Positions 40,743 through 52,950 of a DNA stretch of 64,000 nucleotides are shown here, one piece after another. Under the pieces are notes generated by a model. That model made no database searches and was not told the origin of the DNA. It saw only the letters and a program-made list of their open reading frames with translations. A program made the position numbers and the translations under genes. The first letter of the stretch is position 1. Each line of letters begins with the position of its first letter. The DNA is from Grifola frondosa (taxonomy: Eukaryota; Basidiomycota; Agaricomycetes; Polyporales; Grifolaceae): contig LUGG01000007.1 of NCBI GenBank assembly GCA_001683735.1, positions 124,001 to 188,000 on the forward strand, read 5' to 3'.

Positions 40743-43700
40743 ATGACGGTATATGCATCTCCTCCTGTTCATCGTCGTCTCGCTGCTATATTTTATGGTC
40801 TCACCTGCGAGGGCTGCAAAACCTTTTGCCAAAGAGGCGCGTTGAAGCATCATCGGCCGAACTGCAAGCCATGGAAATCTCCTCAACGGTGGACTCAAGC
40901 GCGACCGAGAAAAGCCAAGGCGGAATTCTAAGAGAATGAGCACCTCATTCCCTCAAGCTGCGTCGCATTGAGGAGGAAAAGGCAGCCGAAGAGGAACGGC
41001 AAAGGGCGCAGAGGCGCGCGAATTTGAGGAGGTATGTAACGATGTGGCGCAGCGTATATGCGCACTGAAATAAAATAATATGTATTTTTAGTTACATGTT
41101 GAGGTCGTCCCAGAGCCAGAGGGAACATTCAGCAGATATGGTCGCAGCGAATCGCTCCCATCATGTTCAAGACTATCTGCCGACAAACCTGCGGGCCTTC
41201 CTGCTCACATCACTCGTCCACCTCCTAAGCCTAAGCGCGTCCGTGTCACTAAAGTTGCCAGCCAGAGCCTCCAGAAAACACGCCTCCTCGTCCAGAGTCC
41301 CTCCGCACGCTCCTGATCACATTGACTCTGCGCCGAATAACTTGGAGTCTTCCGACGCTATTTGTTCGGCCACGCTCCGACCCGAGGACGACCTCTCTCT
41401 GGATTCATTTTGGATGCGCCCACATGCAAAGGCCCTCGGACCCAAGAGAGTTGACCCACTTTCTGGCTTTGGTTTCTCTGTCGGAACACGCTCGACAAAC
41501 TCAAACCTCATTTGCTCCCTTCCTCAACGTTACCACATTCCGCTTAATGAATGGTACTATCTTCTCCCACAAGTCTGCTGCCGACCTGGATCGTTGGTCA
41601 GGAAGTCCTCCTCGCTGACGACTTGACTCCGCCCCTCAAGCATTTCAGCCCCACCCGAGAGTTGAAACGCATTGATAATTTCACTCAAACTGATGCGCGT
41701 TCTCTGCGGCTGATGGCTGGCGCGAGGAAAATCAAGTCAAATTACCGAAGCGCGGAGAACACTGGGACTCCGAGACGTGGCTCCACCTTCGAGGTTAGAG
41801 GGTATTTGTGCGCCCGATCATTGAGGTCCTCAAGGCATCCTTCCGTAATTCTCATCTCGCCAGTACCACTGGGTCCCGTTCGAACTTTTCTGGCAGGCGG
41901 ACTCCCCTTCTGGCACCACCCTCGCCGGAGGCGTTTATACCGATACGTACAACTCGGACGCCATGCTCGAGGCGGACAAGGAAATACGTGCTCAGCCTCG
42001 AAACCCGGATGATTCCCCCGACGTCGAGTATTGTGTAGCTCCCATCCTGGTTTGGTCCGACTCTACCATCTCACTAGCTTCGGTTCTGCATCACTCTGGC
42101 CAATATATGCATTCTTCGGCAATCTCTCAAGTACATGCGCGCGAAACCAAATTCATTCGCAGCGCAGCACCTTGCGTACATTCCTAAGGTATGTTCCTCT
42201 ACTTCGCTGACCATTACACATACTGATGTCCATCTCAAGCTGCCAGACTCCTTCCAGCAATTTTACCAATCCGTTTACGACTCGCCCGTACTGTTGCTGT
42301 CATGCGCTTCGTCCGACGAGAGCTCATGCACGAAATCTGGCTGCGCATATTATCGCCGGAATTCATGCATGCATATGTGCATGGAATTCTCCTCAAATGC
42401 GGAGATGGAGTCTTTGAGGCGCATGTTCCCCCTTCACTTATTCGCAGATTACCCAGAAAAGTGAGTCCCATTTGTTTTGAGGGCTGTGGATTGGATCTGA
42501 CATTTGCTTATTCAGAGTCTTAATTGCATGCATTCGCTATTTCGCAGCGTGTCCTTGCAGCCAGTGCCACATCAAGAAATCGTATGTTCCCGCTATGGGA
42601 CATTTGTGGATTCACAGCGCCGCGCAAAGACTCGGCGCGATGACAGACTTGTGCACCACAAGATTGCCCTTGTGCGTAAGTGGATTTTCGAAGATGGTTT
42701 GGACGTGGAGAGCACCGCGGTAATCGTGCCTTGGCAGAGACGTCGCTCGCACCTACTCGCGTAAGTGCTCAATTTAATGCACGTCTTCCTGTATTCTCAT
42801 ATACTGCAGAGTGCCTTCTCCATACGACTTGCGGACCACGGTTTCAACCACTACGACATGCTTGTGCCCGACCTCATGCACGAGTTCGAGCTCGGGTCTT
42901 CAAGGCATATTTACCCATAATCTGCCTTCTCATTGCTCTAGGAGGGGACATCCTACAAAAGTTTGATGCTCGGTAGTGCTTCATTGAATTATATTTACCC
43001 AGATTGATGAACTCCCCACAATGCCGCAGCTTCGTGCAAGTTCCTACGTTCGGCGGACACAATACGCAAATTTGGTGCCAATGTATCTGCAATGAAGAAG
43101 CTTGCTGCTCGGGACTTTGAGGATATATTACAGGTGCGCTACATTCATTTATTCAACGTTGTCTCACTCCGACCTCGAATGTGCAGTGTCTTCTGCCCGT
43201 CGTTGAGGGCCTTTACCCAAGTGGCAAGCACAACCGAATCGTCCTTGACATGTGCTTTGATCTTGCAGTTTGGCACGCACATGCCAAACTGCGGCTTCAC
43301 ACAGAATCTACCCTCTCCCTTTTCGAGGCCGCCACAAATCCTTGGGCGCGAGTGTACGTACATTCAAGAAGGTCGTCTGCGAGGCCTATGCCACCAAGGA
43401 GTTGCCTAAGGAAACTGCGCAAGACACAGATGCAGCGCCGCGCTTTCTGCCAAGGGCAAGGGCAAGGGGAAGATGTCCGGAGCTAATCCGAAGACCGTCA
43501 CTCTGAATCTCGTCACCTACAAATGGCACGCACTGGGGGATTATGTGCGTACGATCAGGCGGTTCGGGACCACCGACAATTACACCACTCAGATCGTAAG
43601 TGTGCCCAGTTTTTATTGTTTGATCAGGCTTATAATGCTATATTATAGGGCGAGCTGGAACACCCGGGGTCAAGAAGTTTTACACGCGTACGAACAAGAA

Positions 43701-45048
43701 CTTTCAGTTCGAATTCCAAATAGCAAGACATCAACGCCGCGAGGCTTTCTTACACAAACTGCAAGAAGAGGAAGCTGCCGCCATGCCAATACCGTGACCG
43801 AAGAACAGGCCGTACATGTGAAGGCCCGCTCTAGCAAGAAACGTGGTGCAAGACACCGCGGCGGGGAAAACGAAGCCAGATGCGCCTTCGATTCCAGGAT
43901 TCGGAACCTTTGCCTGCTACCTCCCCTCGCGTTCACCACCACATCGCTGAAGATCAGCGCCACCACTTGATATCAGCGGATTTGCAGCCGATAATGAGGA
44001 TGACCTGCATGCACAGTGCGTCCTATCTCTATCTGCGCTTCATTGAATAAACTGAGAATTTCCAGGACTTCGTGCGCAAGCTGGAGGAACATCTTCTCGC
44101 ACGAATGACGGGAACTCTATATGACGACCCTCCTCAACAATTCACGGACCACGAGCGCGACAGTATCCGCATTGAGCGGAATCGAATGTACATACACAAG
44201 GTGGTCCGCATCAATTACACCACCTACGACATGCGTCGTGCCCAGGACTCCATCAATCCTACTTCTCATCCCGACATCATGCTCCTAGCTCCACGAACCG
44301 AAGACGGCCACCCTTTCCTCTATGCTCGCGAGTACTCAGCATCTTTCACGTGAATGCCTCACGCGTCGCAGTTGATCTACCACGGGGAACCCGAGCCGGA
44401 ACGCTTCGAGGTGTTATGGGTGCGCTTCTTCGAGCTGGACACTTCAGCGCCGGGCGGTTTCAACGCAAAACGACTTCCTCGCGTCAAGTTTGTTGACTAT
44501 GAAGATGACAGCGCGTTTGCTTTCTTGGACCCTCAACAGGTCTTGCGTGGCGCTCACATCATTCCGGCCTTCAAATATGGGCGAACGGATGAATTGTTAC
44601 CGACGCCCAGCATTGCACGGCAAGAGGACGAGGGCGACAAGGACTGGTATTTCTACTATGTTGGCATGTACGTGATTTCTATGCCGCACTAATTATGTAT
44701 TCACTGACGCGCTATGACTCCTAGGTTTGTAGATAGGGACATGTTCATGCGCTACAATGGTGGCGGAGTCGGCCACCGGTCTGGAAGTATCTACTCAACC
44801 GCAGCAAATCCACGAAATCGAGAAGAAGAAGGAGCGGTGGATGAAGAAGGAGAGGAGGAAGAAGAGGTGCTCGAGGAGCCTGTGGCTGAAGAGGGTGAGG
44901 AGCGCTCCGGTTCTGAGACGGAGGAGGAAGAAAATGACGACGAGGAGAGGACTCGGAGCATGAGCCATACTTGGGCCCTGAAGATGGCGAGGATGTAGCG
45001 TGCGATGAGGACGACGACTGCGATGCGCACGGTTTCAGTGCTCTGTAG
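40743..45048 (+). pseudogene. Plavaka-type transposase, copy A, multi-intron, frame-disrupted
   Basis: It begins with a C2HC zinc finger (LTCEGCKTFCQRGALKHH, then C). Family landmarks follow across exons: PFLNVTTFRLMN (~41,520), ELKRIDNF (~41,665), NSDAMLEADKEIRAQPRNP (~41,960), the segment around VWSDST (~42,050), LSKYMRAKPNSFAAQH (~42,130), FVRRELMHEIW (~42,310), PDLMHEFELG (~42,870), KKLAARDFEDIL (~43,095), LNLVTYKWHALGDYVRTIRR with FGTTDNYTTQ (~43,505-43,595), and a C-terminal domain (FLDPQQVLRGAHIIPAF ~44,525; FVDRDMFMRYNGGGVGHRSG ~44,725) with an acidic tail ending GFSAL and stop 45,046-45,048. Many frames shift. It is a paralogue of the inverted copy at 60,354-64,000. The group is CACTA-like; it is a different subgroup from the gene at 11,513. 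Confidence 0.8.
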
Positions 45049-45184
45049 TGCTTGTACTTGCAGTGCCGGCAATTAATTAGATTTGTTTCGAGTTCAAATA
45101 GTATTTAAATATATTCTGTGCTACGTGATTACAAAGTGCCGCCTGCATAATATACGCAATAGCATACACGCACAAGACAAACGC

Positions 45185-45285
45185 GACTTGATGAGCGCTT
45201 ACCATATCTGGTATGACGCTCAGCGTCTGGTAGCCTCATGGCTTACCTGACAAGAGGAGCACGTGTCTTGTAATCCTTATCCTAG
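45185..45285 (+). repeat. Short dispersed repeat, also at ~60,005-60,150
   Basis: The motif GCGCTTACC, TATCTGG, GTCTGGTAGCCTCATGGC, then GCACGTGTCT recurs in the same order at 60,012-60,085. No coding pattern is seen. Confidence 0.6.
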
Positions 45286-45530
45286 GTACGACTTTTCGCT
45301 GATGTGCGCAGACTACGTCGGTCACCGCAGAGGAATGAAATGACGTGATCGATGATTTCTGGGGGAAGGACTGGAAGTATCTCTGGGTTGGCAGGTTGAA
45401 GGTCGCTAATATGAAGCATGTAATCATCCGTATGGAGATATGTACTAAGGTAACGATCAAAGGTATGCAACACGGACATGAACAAGCAGAGGTTTGCAGA
45501 AGGATATGCTGGAGCAATTGTTGGTGGAAG
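45282..45530 (-). pseudogene. F-box exon fragment
   Basis: The minus strand reads TDDYMLHISDLQPANPE and LPVLPPEIIDHVISFLCGD, matching the N-terminus of the F-box genes at 50.7-51.6 and 55.6-56.5 kb. It breaks off after GDRRSL, inside the F-box. Confidence 0.75.
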
Positions 45531-45539
45531 TCAGAAAGC

Positions 45540-46480
45540 AACTCAAGACACTTAGCGCCCACGTTGTGCATGTAAGCGCCTGCAGCCAGTGGTGGCGCTT
45601 AGCACCGAGCAACTTCTATCCACAACCCAATCCGTCCATCCTGCGATCTTCTAGTTACTCCGAGTTCCCGATACAAAGGCAGCACTTGCGCCCAGCGATA
45701 CATTTCACCATAGACATAAGTGCGATCAATCTATTCGCCATGTCTTGGGCAGTTCAATATTCAATGGTGATGTAATCGTTGGTACACAAGAAGCTGGTGG
45801 GTTCTCTCGTGTTTCTTCATTTTATGTCGTTGCCATCATACCTCACGCCGTTTGTGCGCTCGCGAAATCATTATTTATGATCTACCAACCCACGAGCAAT
45901 CCGAGATTCAATGTTGAACTTGCAGAGAGCCGTGTAATTGTGATGTCAGCATTCCACGCGTCGCAATCGAAACTCGAAAAAATGTGAGTCTTCCTTCCCC
46001 CATGTACTCGGCTGGATGCGTTGCAATAGTACTGAAACAAATAATTCAGATACCTTAATTATTGTATATGCGACGCGACCGTCTCCTCGTCACACGGACA
46101 TGTCTGATCTCATGTGCGATGTGCACCATCTGGACTAATACGACGTGTTCCTGTAGAGAGTCGACCACCAGCTCAATACTGGTATGAACAGCTTCTCTTT
46201 GGTCTTCTTCGCTGACAATGCATGTGATATGAGTGTCAGGATTCACTTTTCCATTGTTCCTGTAGCACTTTGCAGTGTACCGCCCACTTGTCTCCTGTGA
46301 CCCACCGTTGAGGAACCGATGCAACGGCCATTGTTGAAGCCCTCTCTTTGCTAATTCGAACGTTGCGAGCGTGTGTTCCCTCCAGTCCTTGTATACGTTG
46401 AAAGCGATGGACGGCCGAACGAGCTAAAAACTCGCGCACCGGCCAGCGTTGTTGACCGATCCCATCCACGCTACATCACT
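45540..46480. other. Decayed coding-like DNA, unassigned
   Basis: Short plus frames (for example 45,745-45,987, with VVAIIPHAVCALAKS) and a minus frame (46,055-46,324). None could be tied to a family. Confidence 0.35.
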
Positions 46481-49400
46481 TAGTGTCGCGATGATTGTCT
46501 TACGCAGCAGCTACGATGATGCCGTCCATTTGTGGCAAGTTGCAAGGACCGTTTGCGGTGAATAGGTATGGTGACAATCCAAAGACAGACATCGCTATCA
46601 CGACGATCCGCATCCCTTCGGTCTTCGGAAGCGCAAGAGGCATCATAGTACCACCCATGGAAATGGAATGAGATTCCAGTTTTTCTCTTTGTCCTGTTCG
46701 CAACGTAGAATGTATAACATTCTGTACACACATCGGTTGATCGGAGCGGAAGGATGGAAATATGAGAAGTATAATGTTTTCAAGCGCATATGCAGTACAT
46801 ACGAAGCAAATGTGAGAAGAAAAAGAGAACGTAGGAATCCAAGAGCCCTTTGAGTTTGAGTAGTTCAAGTGTCCGGAGAAGACCTTCGCGTTGCGGTCCG
46901 TCGGGTGCTGCATTTCGAATTAACTGCAATTCTGGCAGTACAATCACTCGAAGGTAGCGGGCTTGTGTGTACGAAGGGGGATGCCAGCTTCGCACGGGTA
47001 GCAGCAGAGTTCGAGGCAACCAAGTGAAGAATTCGATGGCGACAGGGAAGCCGTCGCAGTCCAGGTCCCTCTTCTGCAGACAAAAAAATCAGAGTAGTGA
47101 GCATGGTGTACGCGTATGGTCAAGCGCATGGATCTATATTTTTCTCTTGGGACTCTCTGAGCGCTGATGATGAACGTCACGTATACCCCGTATGAGCTCT
47201 GCCTGCGACGTTGAACGGTGTTACGCCCATTCAAGCTTTCCTTCCGGTATTGAATGCTCTTGTCTGTCACAGACACCTCGGTGTGAATACCTTCTGAGAG
47301 AGGTTGCGATGTGAGTGGGTATAGCAATGGTATATATGAGAGTTCTACGTGCGGCCTCTTGAACATTAGCGTAAATACGATGGAACAATAGATGTGACAC
47401 ATACGCATTGTCAATGTGCACTCTCCACACGTTAGAGCATGGCGTGCAAGTACAGCAGCATATTTGTGCATTGTGTCGCCGGAGAACACAGATGTCGAAA
47501 GATGAGAACACAACAAACGATGTCGCGGAGAAGGGAAGACGTGAGATAGATGGACCCCAAAGTGAAAATAGACCAAATTAGGACTGATACAATGAGCCTT
47601 GAGAGCAACAACAAGAAATGATGCGAGGGCTAGATAGAGACTCAGATGATCCGGAGGTCTTCGAGGAACATTCAGCCAACCTGTGCAGTGCATGGCGATA
47701 TGGGAGCAGAGGGGATCATCTGCGATTTGCGTGAGTTCACAAGGTCCACACATTTGCACGCGAAAGATAGGCGTGCGCGAGAAGTGGAACGAGCGGCAGC
47801 GATGTGGCGGTATTACAGGAGAACCGTAGTTTCACACACAGCGTTTGGCAGGAATACGTGAGGAGGTGGGAGTGACATAGTGAGCATGGAGAATGCCAGT
47901 GCGCAAAGTAGTACGTGGGGAGGTACCTTGCGGTTTGCAGGCTTGAGGAACGAGGAGAGGAGAAGAATAACGGGGAGGACGACGAGAGCACAGATGAGGA
48001 GGGACGAGTTTGACATGAGACTTCAGGGGATGAGGGTGTCGGACGTTGGACGTTGAAACGTCGAGGACCAGCATCGTACAAATATGAATCGTACGCGAGA
48101 AGTGGCGCTCGAGCACGCCGAATAGTTCAACATGAACAGATAGAAAGGTCAGATGTCCAGGACCTCGTACAAGTGCCTTATGAATCTGGTAGGTGAGTAT
48201 ACTGAGAGAGGACTTGGATTGGCTTCGGAGTTAGTATTAACATGGGGTGATGATTACTATCGCTTACTATCACAGTAGATGGCACGCTTTCTCTCTAAAG
48301 ACATCGATATTCTTCTTCGGCAGTCTCTGACCCATTTGCCGTTATTCGACACTACTAGTGAGCGAGACAGGGAAGCTCTGCGCTGGCTGCGCCACTTGGA
48401 GATCTTTAGAAGGAAGGAAATTACTTATGTACAAAGGCTCCCGAGGGTGCGCGGTTATGGACAATGAGCGGAAGGATGCACGCCATTCAAGCACTTCCTT
48501 GGGTGTTCGTGGTTATTTGATGCTTTGAGACGAATACTGTTGCCAGCCTGCACGATAGTGTGACCGAAAACGGTCTCTGCGCGTAGTGGTACCTGAGCTG
48601 CCGCTGTGTCCAAAATGGTATTACAGCAGCTGGAAAGGTCGTGAGAGCAGTTCTGGTCTCACAAGTTTTCGACTACCTGAAAGGGCTGTGAGACGCTGGC
48701 TGCTGCGATGCTTGACTGACTGACATTTCCATGCTACAGACGAAAACATTGAACACGGATCACCCGCAGCATTTTGCGAGCCTACATGAGGAGATAGGGA
48801 GTATGCGAACGCATGCGATGCAGGAGACCTAGCTGGAATTCTATACGCGGGCTCAATATTAGTATAAATATGATGGGATCATAGGTGTGGCACATACGCA
48901 CCACCAATATGCGGACTCCATGCGCTGCAGCATCGAAGATTATTCGAGAAGCAAAGGGAATGTACGAGCCCAGGAACCTTTCAAGCGCAAACGCAGTGAA
49001 TGTACCAGGACAGAATTCTCGAGCAGTGCGCCTTCGGCCATGGCTTCTGTTGAGGGCGATGCTGGCCAGATATCTTTTTCAACACAATGGCGACCATGGA
49101 ATCATGAGCGTAACCGCGTGAAGGACTGGACAGCAACGCACAAGCCGCTACAATTAAAGATGCCCTGTACAGACACAAACGGTATGGTGAGCACAGAGAA
49201 TTCGTACGGTCAAGCGAATTGCCCCACCGTTGTATCCCCGGAACCCTCTGAGAGTAAGCGATGGACGCCAGACATGGCCCGTATGAGCTTCGCCTTCTGA
49301 CGTAGAATGATGTGGTCTGCGACTAGCACCTCGATGCGGATTCTCTTCGGAGAGCTGCGATGTGAGATGGTATAGGAAGACTACAAGTGAAATTGAAATG

Positions 49401-50170
49401 CGAGAGAGAACTGTATGTGCAAGCTCAACGTCAGCGTAGATCTGACAACATCATAGAATGTGGCACGAACGACAAACCAGCGTGCGCTCTCCACGTACCA
49501 GAGCGTGAGGGTACAAGTCAACGGCAAGGCGCCGCATTCCGTTGCCGCATAACAGAGACGGAGACGTTGGATGATTCGCAGATGTGGAAAGAGGAGAGGC
49601 GAATCTGAGATAGAGCGATCGAACAGCTGAAGGAGATCGAGATCGAGGCTAATCGAAAGCGAGATCAAGAGCAAGAGAGGACGCGTATGGGATGAGCGCA
49701 GGTAATGGGGAAGACTTCGAATAACATGACATTCGACCGCTCTGCTTGTCCTATGGGGGTATAGGACCAGAGGAAATCGTCCGCGATTTTTATAGGGTTG
49801 CACAGAAATAACAGACGAGCGCGAGAAGTGGGTCGATGCCACGATGCGCGCATGCGAGTCAAGCAGCGGCGAAGATGTTCTACAAGAAGGTATGAATGAA
49901 GTGACGGCGGAGAGCTCAGAGATAGGTGGGCCTGTTCGTATGGGATGGTGTGTACACGGGCGATTTTTGAGATGTTTTTGCTGCAGAGCCGGCTTGAGGG
50001 TATATTTGGATGGACTTCGGGTCCATGCCGTCGGAGCTGTGTGATATGGAAGACGTTGATGTACATGAGATATGAGCATTGACGGGTCGAAATACCGAAG
50101 TGCATGGACTATTATGCGGAAGAGTGTGGTGGAGGACCTGACGGGATCCAACACAGATCCCTACCAAACA
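46480..50170. repeat. Tandemly arranged degenerate repeats (three partial copies)
   Basis: A block of roughly 0.6-1 kb recurs with much drift. A marker resembling TCAACGTTAGCGTAGA, then CATAGAATGTGGCACATACG, then TGCGCTCTCCACG occurs at ~47,363-47,440, ~48,850-48,930 and ~49,421-49,500. A second marker (ACGAAGCAAATGTGAGAAG-like) occurs at ~46,800. On the minus strand the better copy reads RTLLLPVRSWHPPSY and LPELQLIRNAAPDGPQ (46,860-47,020). These look like remnants of a gene family, not functional genes. The 3' flank of the F-box gene at 50,176 also falls here. Confidence 0.5.
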
Positions 50171-50175
50171 TGAGA

Positions 50176-51552
50176 CTACATGCACACAACAATCAGGTTG
50201 ATGTGCGTAAAGCGGGAACATAAAAACTGGCGCACCTCCACGAAATCGAGATTAACGGAGAGAATCCTCCGTGCATGAAAGTGAGTTAAACACTCCTGAG
50301 TCTCGTGCAGTATCAGATCACGTATGGTCTCACGTTCTTTGGCATCCAAGAGGACGAGGACGATTTCGACCCGTTCGAGATCCCCAAAATTATCTGCCGA
50401 CAAGGCTGCATCGAGGGCTTCCATACCACTTTGCCGCTTCGCGCTTTCCATCTCACAGGACTGGTATTGTCCATGCCAGATTTCAAGGCCACGTAGCCGT
50501 GAGGTGACCTGTGAAATGATGCGAGCATATCTCGCCCAATCAACTATGATCGGGTAATTTGCATGTTGTAAGCGCAGAAATTGGAGATTCGTGTTATGCG
50601 CCAAGTTTATGACATCCTCTGATGGGACATCTCAGCAACAGCTCGATTATTAATTCGAAGATAGATGCTTACCAAAAGGGTCAGCGCACGCCACCTCCAA
50701 ATGTAACAGGCTCTCCCCGAGAGTGCATAGGAGTTCCCGGAGAGCGAATAGATCGTTGTGGGGCATGTGCTGTAAATGTATAATAAGATGTGTAATAGAT
50801 CTAGCAGACGGGGTGCGAACTATCCAAGAACGCATAGCGTCCATGCACGCAAGGGCTACCGAGAACTCAAGAAGCCTGAGCTGCAATTTTCTAAATCGCT
50901 CTGGAATGACTACGTCGTCCGAAAAGTCTGCGTGACCAGTAATCATGCCGATGGAAAGTTCGGCCAACTGGGGGAGTGCAGAGATAATTGAAATCAGTTG
51001 TTGCATACTGGAACATACACAACCATGTAAGGTGAGGCGTGTGACAGAAGTGAATCCAGAGAGGGTCCTGAAAAACAAGGAACCAGGCGGGAGGTCGGCA
51101 GTCCAATCGATGTAGTGGAATTCGATAGATTGGAGGTGAGTCAAATGGCCGACAAAGTGATGGACTATGGCATCTGCGAGAGGCCCAGAAGACGACCGGT
51201 ATTCTCTGGTTTGTGTCACTAGCAGGTTGCGCACCAGGTGGAGATACGGCCTCCTCTGTGGGTTTTGGAGCACTTGATGTAGGAACGATTCGAGTTGAGA
51301 GTGAGAGTGGAGAGTGATGGAGTGTAACAGATTGCGCTGACTTGCGTGACGCCAAGCGTGGCATGTGAGGGCACAGTTTGACAGAGCAAGTGGGTCATCC
51401 CAAAGGAACCAAATGATCATATGATGGACGATCTCTGGTGGAAGGACTGGAAGTGTGTCGGAGTTGGCAGGGTGAAGGTCTTGTACATGTCGTATATAGT
51501 CGATACAGAGGCCCATCTTGAGATGTTGAGATGTGGCAGTAAGGTTGTACAA
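50176..51552 (-). CDS. F-box domain protein, two exons, intact
   Basis: Exon 1 is 51,552-50,673 and exon 2 is 50,618-50,176; the intron has donor GTAAGC and acceptor ATCAG. The spliced frame is 1,323 nt, 440 residues, without a break. Residues ~36-75 form an F-box (LPVLPPEIVHHMIIWFLWDD, then ALTCHAWRHASQRNLLHSIT). The rest is a string of Leu-rich segments (LTRLTLHGC, LPQLAELSIG, LHLEVACAD) as in LRR-like fungal F-box proteins. The F-box would bind SKP1 in an SCF ubiquitin ligase, with the C-terminus choosing substrates. A second ATG at residue 13 is possible as the start. It is paralogous to the gene at 55,142. Confidence 0.85.
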
Positions 51553-51684
51553 TTTTATCGCTTAGCAGTATATACAAGCCGTAGCAGAGAGTAGCAATGT
51601 CAATCATGACATATTCAGTATGGTGGTCAGCAGCAGCCACCAGCCCGGGGAAGCGCCTGTGGGAGCGCCTAACACACGGCTAGC

Positions 51685-51700
51685 TTAAGTTCGAACTTAA
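51685..51700. repeat. 16-bp perfect palindrome
   Basis: TTAAGTTCGAACTTAA in the intergenic region upstream of the F-box gene at 51,552. Confidence 0.9.
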
Positions 51701-51817
51701 ATTCGACGACCATGTTCTTCTAAGCCGCACGACCTGTACTAGGTGCCCTGCGGGTCCCGTAAATATTGTAGGCCAAGTTCATACGACCAGGCAACGTGAT
51801 CTTTTTCCTTCCGAAAC

Positions 51818-52250
51818 TATAAATTCCTGCGCAAATCCGTTCCTATTGAGATCAAACGTCACTTATGCCAGTACTTGTGCGGTTTCTCCCAGTGAGTGAC
51901 CGACGTCTATCAGTGCCTAAAACTCATTATAATATTGTAGACTGTCGCGCAGCGTTCTAGATTTATGAAATATGGCCAATGATTACCAGTATTCCCCATC
52001 TGGATCCCGCATCTCGCCCGCAGATATTCCCAGGTCGCTCGCTAGTTGCAACATTTCCGGTCTTGTGGCTGTATTAATTACTGCCCTCCCAGTACGTGTA
52101 CAGTGCCGTTAGTGCTCAGTGACAGTATCCGTTCTAGGGCACCGTTCTTCGTCAGCGCCAGCTGTCGTGTTCACATCAGGTGCACCGTCTCTACTCCCTC
52201 ATATGCCACCCTGTTAATTGACCAAATCCCACACGTGAAGATGCGGAGAT
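51818..52250 (+). other. Possible short spliced gene
   Basis: A TATA-like CTATAAATT at ~51,820 is followed by intron-like GTGAGT (~51,892) to TTGTAG (~51,940). Then comes an ATG at 51,972 opening a 40-codon exon with a hydrophobic end (ISGLVAVLITALP), and another GTACGT...TTCTAG intron (~52,093-52,138). The reading after it ends soon. It could be the truncated start of a membrane protein; no family was recognised. Confidence 0.3.
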
Positions 52251-52950
52251 TTTGAGTGCAATGATGTCCGAAGGTGTGCAGGAAAACAGATAGCCAACCA
52301 TCCATAACGGCCCCCGCAGCGCTCGTGCATCACGATTACTAGATGCCGACATGACTCTCAGCACCCCCTTCATGAGGAAAACGCCTCGATGCAGCACAAA
52401 GGCGGCGACCCCCACGCAGGCATAGCGTGCGTCCATATGTACTCAACCCCTCCCAGCCATCACGACCTCATGAATGCTGCCTTCTCACTCGCTAGCTAGG
52501 CAGCTGCGATATAGCATGCATGCCAAATGATATGTGCACGCGCTCTCAGTCTCGTCCACACCAATCCTTCTGATGATGCTGGTATTTCCTCGTGCTTGGA
52601 TGCTATAGTCGTGCAGAAGTCATTGCCTCCACAGTATTGAATCAGTGCATCGCACAGCGCTCTGTCACCGCAAGGATGCCGCGCTTCGGGCCACCGTCTG
52701 TATTTACCCGACATTGATAGCACGGACACGTCGTTTGCCCCGTTGTCTGTCAGGCCCGTATATGCCTCGAGTCGCGCCGTAGACTTCAATGCGGAATGGA
52801 GTACGATTCGACAGAAATACACGGTAGCTTGGCGATAAGTGGCAGACACTCTGAGTTCTCAGTTTTTGTCTCCAGTACGTGATTGAGAATATATAGCGTC
52901 CTATAAACGTTCATCAAATAGAACAAAAAGATGGAAACAGAGAAGAAATA
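52250..52950. other. Intergenic, no supported gene
   Basis: Minus-strand open frames exist (52,496-52,849), but they lack recognisable motifs and splice context. Confidence 0.4.
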
